A stretch of DNA of 64,000 nt. Origin: Niabella soli DSM 19437 (GTDB lineage Bacteria; Bacteroidota; Bacteroidia; Chitinophagales; Chitinophagaceae). This document shows positions 59,862-64,000 of this stretch, one piece after another; within the stretch, counting starts at the first letter, position 1, and every line of letters begins with the position of its first letter. The stretch lies in contig NZ_CP007035.1 in NCBI RefSeq assembly GCF_000243115.2, forward strand, positions 3,162,001 through 3,226,000, in the 5' to 3' direction. A program made the position numbers and the translations under genes. The notes below the pieces were generated by a model. The model ran no database searches, was not told where the DNA came from, and was given only the letters and a program-made list of their open reading frames with translations.

Positions 59862-60726
59862 TGTTTGTAGTTGAAAGTGCATGTAAATAAAAAGCGATCT
59901 CATTGGTGAGCACCGTAGCGTTAGGACGTTCTTTTACCGCGCGCTCGGTTTTCATTTCCTGTTCATTATAGGTGTACAGGCTCCATTCGTTTTCATAATA
60001 TTCCAGCGCCGTCATATGTTCTACCCAATCACCGGAATTCAGGTAATGCACGGTTCCCTCCGGCAGCACTACTTCTTTTTTTTGGGGTTCATGAATATGA
60101 CCGCAGATCACCGTATCAAATTTTTTCTCGATAGCCAATGCCGCTATTTTTGTTTCAAAGGCATCTATATTAATAATGCGTTTATTAAACTGCTCCATTA
60201 TTTTTTTTGAGAGTGATAAACGTTCTTTTCCAAAAAACTTCGAAACAGTGTTCATTTTTTTATTAAACCACAACAGCATTGCATAGCCGTTGCTGCCCAG
60301 TTTCCCCCAGAATTTTGCCTGCCCGGTAGTGGTATGATCAAATACATCGCCGTGAAAGATCCATACTTTTTTTCCGTTGACCTCAATCACCACTTTATCT
60401 GTCAGCAGGAAACCGCCCAGCTCCAGGTCGGAGTAGCGGCGCATGCAATCATCATGATTGCCGGTAATATAAATAACGCGGGTTCCCGAGGAAAGCTTGC
60501 TGAATATTTCTTTGATGGCGGATATATGATCCGGCGGGAAATACCTTTTACTGAATTGCCACCCGTCAATAATATCACCGTTTAGGATCAGGACCCTGGG
60601 GTCAATGCTTTTGAGATAAGCCGTAAACTCCCTGGCCCTGCTGGCATAGGTACCTAAATGCAGATCAGAAACAACAGCTATTTCAACACGGCGTTGGGGC
60701 ATCACAAATTGTTTCTCAAAATTCAC
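59827..60726 (-). CDS. UDP-2,3-diacylglucosamine diphosphatase-like metallophosphoesterase
   Basis: A 299-residue calcineurin-like phosphoesterase related to LpxH. Motifs are SDLHLG (residue about 20), NGDIIDGW, TGNHDDC, FHGDVFDH and CGHIHEP, followed by HYLNSGDWVEH. The frame starts at a GTG (60726); an ATG at 60702 (MPQRRVEIAV) is equally plausible. Its 3' end overlaps the glycosyltransferase gene by 35 nt. A true lpxH is present about 4.6 kb away, so this paralogue probably acts on another lipid or sugar phosphate, and the tight coupling to a glycosyltransferase suggests a joint role in a glycolipid or envelope pathway. Confidence 0.85.
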   Translation of the reverse strand: MNFEKQFVMPQRRVEIAVVSDLHLGTYASRAREFTAYLKSIDPRVLILNGDIIDGWQFSKRYFPPDHISAIKEIFSKLSSGTRVIYITGNHDDCMRRYSDLELGGFLLTDKVVIEVNGKKVWIFHGDVFDHTTTGQAKFWGKLGSNGYAMLLWFNKKMNTVSKFFGKERLSLSKKIMEQFNKRIINIDAFETKIAALAIEKKFDTVICGHIHEPQKKEVVLPEGTVHYLNSGDWVEHMTALEYYENEWSLYTYNEQEMKTERAVKERPNATVLTNEIAFYLHALSTTNNEDLLRRSGNR

Positions 60727-60820
60727 GAACAGATGTAATCCTTATATTACCGGAATGTTATAATTATATTACGGATGCAGGGGAATGAGAAATAAAAAAT
60801 AAGGAAGGGCTGTGAATGGT

Positions 60821-61010
60821 GAATGGGCAAAAGTGAATAAGGCCTAGCGGCGCTGTTCGAAGACGAGATGTTCTTATTATAATCTGCAGCATCTGTGAGT
60901 CCCCCTCGCGTCCTTACCCCTCTGCGTCTTTGCGAGAAATATAACCACCATGAGTCTGTGAAAATCTGTGGCATCTGTGAGCCACCTCCGCGTCCTTGCG
61001 TCTTCGTAGT
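60821..61010. repeat. Dispersed intergenic repeat (CATCTGTGAGCCACC type), copy 2
   Basis: The 328-bp gap before yjjG holds a degraded repeat. It includes the 31-nt block (60956-60986) shared with 17066-17096, a partial second copy at about 60890 (CATCTGTGAGTCCCC), and the phrase GGGCAAAAGTGAATA. Parts read like worn copies of the same unit in tandem. No gene is seen. Confidence 0.5.
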
Positions 61011-61054
61011 TAACCCTAAATCTGTGCCATTTCGTTTTTCCGTATTTTGCAGCA

Positions 61055-61750
61055 ATGAAGTACAAGCATCTCTTTTTTGATCTGGACCATACCTTGTGGG
61101 ATTTTGATACCAACGCCAAACAAACCTTACAGGACCTCTATGAAACCCTGGCCTTAGAAAAAAAAGGCGTGCATGATTTTGAACAGTTTTACCGGCGTTA
61201 CCTGGAGCACAATGCAAAACTGTGGGCCCGTTACCGGAATGGTTTTATAAAACAGGCAGAACTAAGGGTAAAACGGATGCAATTGGCTTTGCTGGATTTT
61301 AAGATCGGGGATGCTCCCCTGGCCCAGCAAATGAGCCAGCGCTTCCTTGAATTGTTACCCACCCGTAATGCCCTGTTTCCCTATGCAGCAGAGATCCTCG
61401 AATACCTTACCGGGAAAAATTACCAACTACACCTGATCACCAATGGTTTTGAGGAAATACAGCACCATAAGATCAACAACTCAGGCATTCATCATTATTT
61501 TGATAAGGTCGTTACTTCGGAAGGCTCTAATAGTTTAAAACCTAATAAAGCGATTTTTGATTATGCATTGGATGCCGCCGGCGCAAAAAAAGAGGAAAGC
61601 ATCATGCTCGGCGACGACCTGGAAGCAGATATTATGGGCGCCGCAAATGCAGGACTGGACCAGGTTTACATCAATCACATAAACAAAACTCCCGATTTTA
61701 AGCCTACCTATACCGTTTATTCATTGAAGGAGCTGGAAGCTATTTTTTAA
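61055..61750 (+). CDS. yjjG: YjjG family noncanonical pyrimidine nucleotidase (HAD)
   Basis: A 231-residue HAD-superfamily phosphatase of the YjjG type, which hydrolyses pyrimidine nucleoside monophosphates. Motif I is FFDLDHTLWDFD (catalytic D10 and D12), with a cap domain about residues 20-95. Motif II is HLITNGFEEIQ, motif III contains LKPNKAIFDYAL, and motif IV is MLGDDLEADIMGA. A TATTTTG near 61043 is a weak -7 candidate. It is a single gene between repeats. Confidence 0.92.
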   Translation: MKYKHLFFDLDHTLWDFDTNAKQTLQDLYETLALEKKGVHDFEQFYRRYLEHNAKLWARYRNGFIKQAELRVKRMQLALLDFKIGDAPLAQQMSQRFLELLPTRNALFPYAAEILEYLTGKNYQLHLITNGFEEIQHHKINNSGIHHYFDKVVTSEGSNSLKPNKAIFDYALDAAGAKKEESIMLGDDLEADIMGAANAGLDQVYINHINKTPDFKPTYTVYSLKELEAIF

Positions 61751-61805
61751 ACAGGCATTTTTGATTTTCATGGCTCAGCGGCAGTGCTACTATGTTTCTA
61801 CGTTG

Positions 61806-61823
61806 TTCCGATAGCTATGGGAA
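61806..61823. repeat. Palindrome variant TTCCGATAGCTATGGGAA
   Basis: A variant of the 18-bp palindrome with three substitutions, in the 252-bp gap after yjjG. The rest of this gap is AT-rich and shows nothing recognisable. Confidence 0.5.
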
Positions 61824-62002
61824 CACTCGTCAGGGTGCTGTCCACCGTTCGGCTAAATCAATAAAAGAATTAATACTGCTATTGTTCAATACCACGAATA
61901 AATATTGTTTCAAAACTTATATTTGGCCGGGGAGACGGTAAGACGAAAAGTCAAAGACAATATCTTCCCGCATTTCCGACTTCCCGGCATTGAGCGGCAA
62001 CC

Positions 62003-62842
62003 TCAGCCTTTCTGCAGCTCATAAATCGTGATCTCCGGCCGCACATTAAACCGCACCTGCCAGGTAAAACCCAGGGCCCGGTTAATATATAAAGTTCTGC
62101 CATCAGCAAAATCAAACTTTCCTGCTGTATAGCGCGGGTTATCCACGGGCAAAAGAGGCGGTGGCAAAAACGGGGGCTTGCACTGGCCGCCATGGGTATG
62201 CCCGCTGATCACCCAACCATCATATCCGTGCCATACATCCAGGTCCATTACATCCGGGTTATGGCATAAAACCACATGCGCGCTGTTTTTATTCCGGAAA
62301 GGCATCACTTTCTCCGGGTGAAAGTTGGTCCCCCATTTATCATCGATGCCAATAAAATTCAACCCGCTGATCTCCTGCTGTGCATTGCGCAAAACCGGGA
62401 TCCCTGCTTTTTTAAGGATCGCTTCAATAGTAAAAGCAACCTGATCATTCGACCAGTGTTTTCCGTAATCATGATTTCCAAAGATGGCTATGGTTCCCAG
62501 CCTGCCTCTGGGTGCATAAGGGATTAATGTGCTTAACTGTTTATATTGCCGGTCATCGGTATAGGTAATAAAATCACCGGTATAGGCAACAAAATCCGGT
62601 TGGTAAGAAGCCGCTTTCACAAACGAATCACGGATATAACTATCCCTTGAAGTGGCGCCGATATGAATATCGCTCAGCTGCATCAATGTTTTCCCCACCA
62701 GCGCGTCCGGCAGGTTCTTTATTGGCATGGGAACGCGGGTAAATTCCAGCCAGAAAGGTTCCACTTGCCAACTATACAATCCTGTCAATATACCCGCTCC
62801 CCCCAGTATCCCCGCCGTTTTAAAAAATTTTTTCCGGTTCAT
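62003..62842 (-). CDS. Membrane-anchored metallophosphoesterase (YkuE-like)
   Basis: A 279-residue calcineurin-like phosphoesterase. Residues about 8-22 (AGILGGAGILTGLYSW) form a hydrophobic N-terminal signal anchor, preceded by a basic stretch (MNRKKFFKT). The motifs are LSDIHIG, YTGDFITY, IFGNHDYG, VLCHNPDVMD and VISGHTHGGQC, all intact. This pattern fits the YkuE-like group of membrane-associated phosphoesterases. Its substrate (lipid or nucleotide) is unknown. The ATG at 62842 is favoured over an in-frame start at 62881. It is divergent from the Spy-like genes. Confidence 0.88.
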   Translation of the reverse strand: MNRKKFFKTAGILGGAGILTGLYSWQVEPFWLEFTRVPMPIKNLPDALVGKTLMQLSDIHIGATSRDSYIRDSFVKAASYQPDFVAYTGDFITYTDDRQYKQLSTLIPYAPRGRLGTIAIFGNHDYGKHWSNDQVAFTIEAILKKAGIPVLRNAQQEISGLNFIGIDDKWGTNFHPEKVMPFRNKNSAHVVLCHNPDVMDLDVWHGYDGWVISGHTHGGQCKPPFLPPPLLPVDNPRYTAGKFDFADGRTLYINRALGFTWQVRFNVRPEITIYELQKG

Positions 62843-62990
62843 CAGGTGCAAAAGTAGCCCGCACTGCAATTTTAATCGCAAAACAGAATATTAAACTTTT
62901 GTTTTAATGCCCCGTCAAAAGGGTGTTGATAAAATTTTAACAGGCCGAAAGAAGGATTTTCCACAAAACCCCATCTAAAGTAATAACCGT

Positions 62991-63692
62991 ATGACGCAAA
63001 TTCAGATAAAATATCTCTTAGTGGGCCTCGTGTGCTGTATTGCACTGCAGGTGCCGGCACAGCAGATCCCGTCCAGACCTAACGATGGAGTGCGGCGGGA
63101 CAATACCAAAACCGACCAGCTAAAAGGCTACCAGCAATTACATCTGAGTTCGGTTCAGCAGCAAAAACTACGGGCCCTTCAAAAGGAAGGTCGTCTGCAG
63201 GCAACCGCAATCCGCACCGATCCGCAACTGACCGCTGACGAAAAAAAAGAAAAACTGAAACAGGTTTTTAAAGAGCAAAGCACAAAAAGAAATGCCATGC
63301 TTACCCCGGAGCAACAAAAAACCTGGGAAGAACTGGGTCTGGAGAAACAACAGCGCCGGTCCAATGAAACAGTAAAAGTCGACCAAAGAGCCCCGCAAGC
63401 GGATAAGGATCATGATATAAATGGCCTGCCTCAAAAAAGCGCATTGCCGCGAAACAACCTGAATCTTAGCCAGCGTCAACGTCAAAAGATGACGGATCTG
63501 AACACCCGCCTGAAGGAAAAAGCGGCATCGGTAAAAAGCGATACCACGCTTTCAGATGAGCAGAAGAAAATCCGGTTAACCGCTATGCAGAAAGAAATCC
63601 GGCAACAACGAAAGGAACTTTTAACGCCCGAACAATGGCAGCAATGGAAAGCACTAAATAATCAGCAAAAACGTTCCGTAATCAATTTTTAA
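62991..63692 (+). CDS. Secreted Spy-like protein with two tandem LTxxQ-type units
   Basis: A 233-residue periplasmic protein with a signal peptide (residues 1-24, ending VPAQ). It has two copies of a roughly 66-residue helical unit: residues about 50-115 (LHLSSVQQQKL..., LTADEKKEKLKQ..., MLTPEQQKTWEEL) and 157-222 (LNLSQRQRQKM..., LSDEQKKIRLTA..., LLTPEQWQQWKAL). LTxxQ motifs are typical of Spy/CpxP chaperone-like proteins. A polar linker separates the units. The next gene, beginning 33 nt downstream, encodes a related single unit. It probably acts as a periplasmic stress chaperone, by analogy. Confidence 0.8.
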   Translation: MTQIQIKYLLVGLVCCIALQVPAQQIPSRPNDGVRRDNTKTDQLKGYQQLHLSSVQQQKLRALQKEGRLQATAIRTDPQLTADEKKEKLKQVFKEQSTKRNAMLTPEQQKTWEELGLEKQQRRSNETVKVDQRAPQADKDHDINGLPQKSALPRNNLNLSQRQRQKMTDLNTRLKEKAASVKSDTTLSDEQKKIRLTAMQKEIRQQRKELLTPEQWQQWKALNNQQKRSVINF

Positions 63693-63724
63693 TAAACAGA
63701 TCCTTTAACTTAAAAAAACAAAAA

Positions 63725-64000
63725 ATGAAGAAATCGTATTTAATCGCCGCAACCATAGGCCTTTTCAGCCTTTCAACCAGCTTTGCCCAGGACAGCGCTA
63801 AAGCAAAAAAAGGAATGGAAAACCGCCGGGAGGCCATGTACAGTGATTTGAACCTGACACAGGATCAAAAGGACAAACTGAAAACACTGGATGAAGATGG
63901 TTTTAAACAAATGAAGGCCCTGCGTGATGACCAATCACTGTCCGACGATCAGAAAAAATCAAAAATAATGGAGATGCGTAAAGCACAAAAAGAGGCGCGT
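63725..64000 (+). CDS. Spy-like LTxxQ protein, N-terminal part (cut by window edge)
   Basis: A frame starting at the ATG at 63725 runs through the right edge of the window (92 residues visible). It has a signal peptide (MKKSYLIAATIGLFSLSTSFAQ), then a helical unit with LNLTQDQKDKLKTL and LSDDQKKSKIMEM. This is the same unit as the two halves of the previous protein, so the three units are paralogous. The gene follows its neighbour by 32 nt and is likely co-transcribed. Confidence 0.75.
   Translation, partial: MKKSYLIAATIGLFSLSTSFAQDSAKAKKGMENRREAMYSDLNLTQDQKDKLKTLDEDGFKQMKALRDDQSLSDDQKKSKIMEMRKAQKEAR

Overview
This window is a chromosomal segment of a member of the Bacteroidota, most likely family Chitinophagaceae (a Niabella/Niastella/Chitinophaga-type organism). 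The evidence is the protein repertoire (an STN-type TonB receptor paired with a DUF4249 lipoprotein, an OMP_b-brl family receptor, TlpA/DUF4369 lipoproteins, a split MacA/MacB/TolC exporter), Bacteroidota-type promoter boxes (TAnnTTTG, twice with TTTG exactly 19 nt upstream), several non-ATG starts with no strong Shine-Dalgarno, and moderate GC. The genus is an inference. I found no rRNA, tRNA, CRISPR array, prophage or complete insertion sequence.

Layout. 1-7.9 kb: the edge of a Uma2-type endonuclease gene, a small HExxH protein, birA diverging from rsfS-ftsH-LUD-GGCT, two small lipoproteins, adk and a secreted msrB. 8.2-12.9 kb: a four-gene tripartite efflux operon (TolC, MacA-like adaptor, ATPase, permease) ending in a hairpin. 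13-18.4 kb: an SRPBCC-GyrI fusion, a GlxA-type regulator, a lipoprotein, ruvB and kbl. 18.5-25.6 kb: an outer-membrane cluster with its own promoter (unknown secreted protein, TonB receptor, DUF4249 lipoprotein, MG2-like protein). 25.9-31.6 kb: a HerA/DUF853 ATPase, an OmpR-type regulator, a secreted alpha/beta hydrolase, an S10 carboxypeptidase and YceI. 32.2-41.4 kb: mostly minus-strand genes (TlpA lipoprotein, gatB, PDZ protein, K+ channel, alaS, a barrel-like lipoprotein), then mgsA. 41.5-47.9 kb: an S23 four-helix-bundle gene, uvrB, a CBM9-like protein and polA. 48.1-50.9 kb: a minus-strand four-gene cluster containing a NarL/HisKA_3 two-component pair. 51-64 kb: a gene-poor stretch with a possible gene remnant, a MerR regulator, a CxxS thioredoxin, an MscS channel, lpxH, a large outer-membrane barrel, a phosphoesterase/glycosyltransferase overlapping pair, yjjG, another phosphoesterase and two Spy-like proteins.

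Much of the genome-maintenance and translation core is present (ruvB, uvrB, polA, alaS, gatB, rsfS, ftsH, adk), interspersed with envelope functions (export, lipid A, TonB uptake, mechanosensing). The gaps are rich in dispersed repeats of at least five kinds. The most notable is a pair of about 250-bp elements with 30-bp terminal inverted repeats (31804-32060 and 55537-55787). Others are an 18-bp perfect palindrome family (TCCCGATAGCTATCGGGA) and CGTCAT...ATGACG-type intergenic repeats.

No obvious defence or biosynthetic island was found. The best candidates for something undescribed are the inverted-repeat-bounded structured element, the 18.5-25.6 kb outer-membrane cluster with its unknown first gene, the two-component/membrane-protein cluster at 48-51 kb, and the overlapping phosphoesterase/glycosyltransferase pair. 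Coordinates and motifs come from reading the sequence. Family names come from recognising motifs, without database searches.
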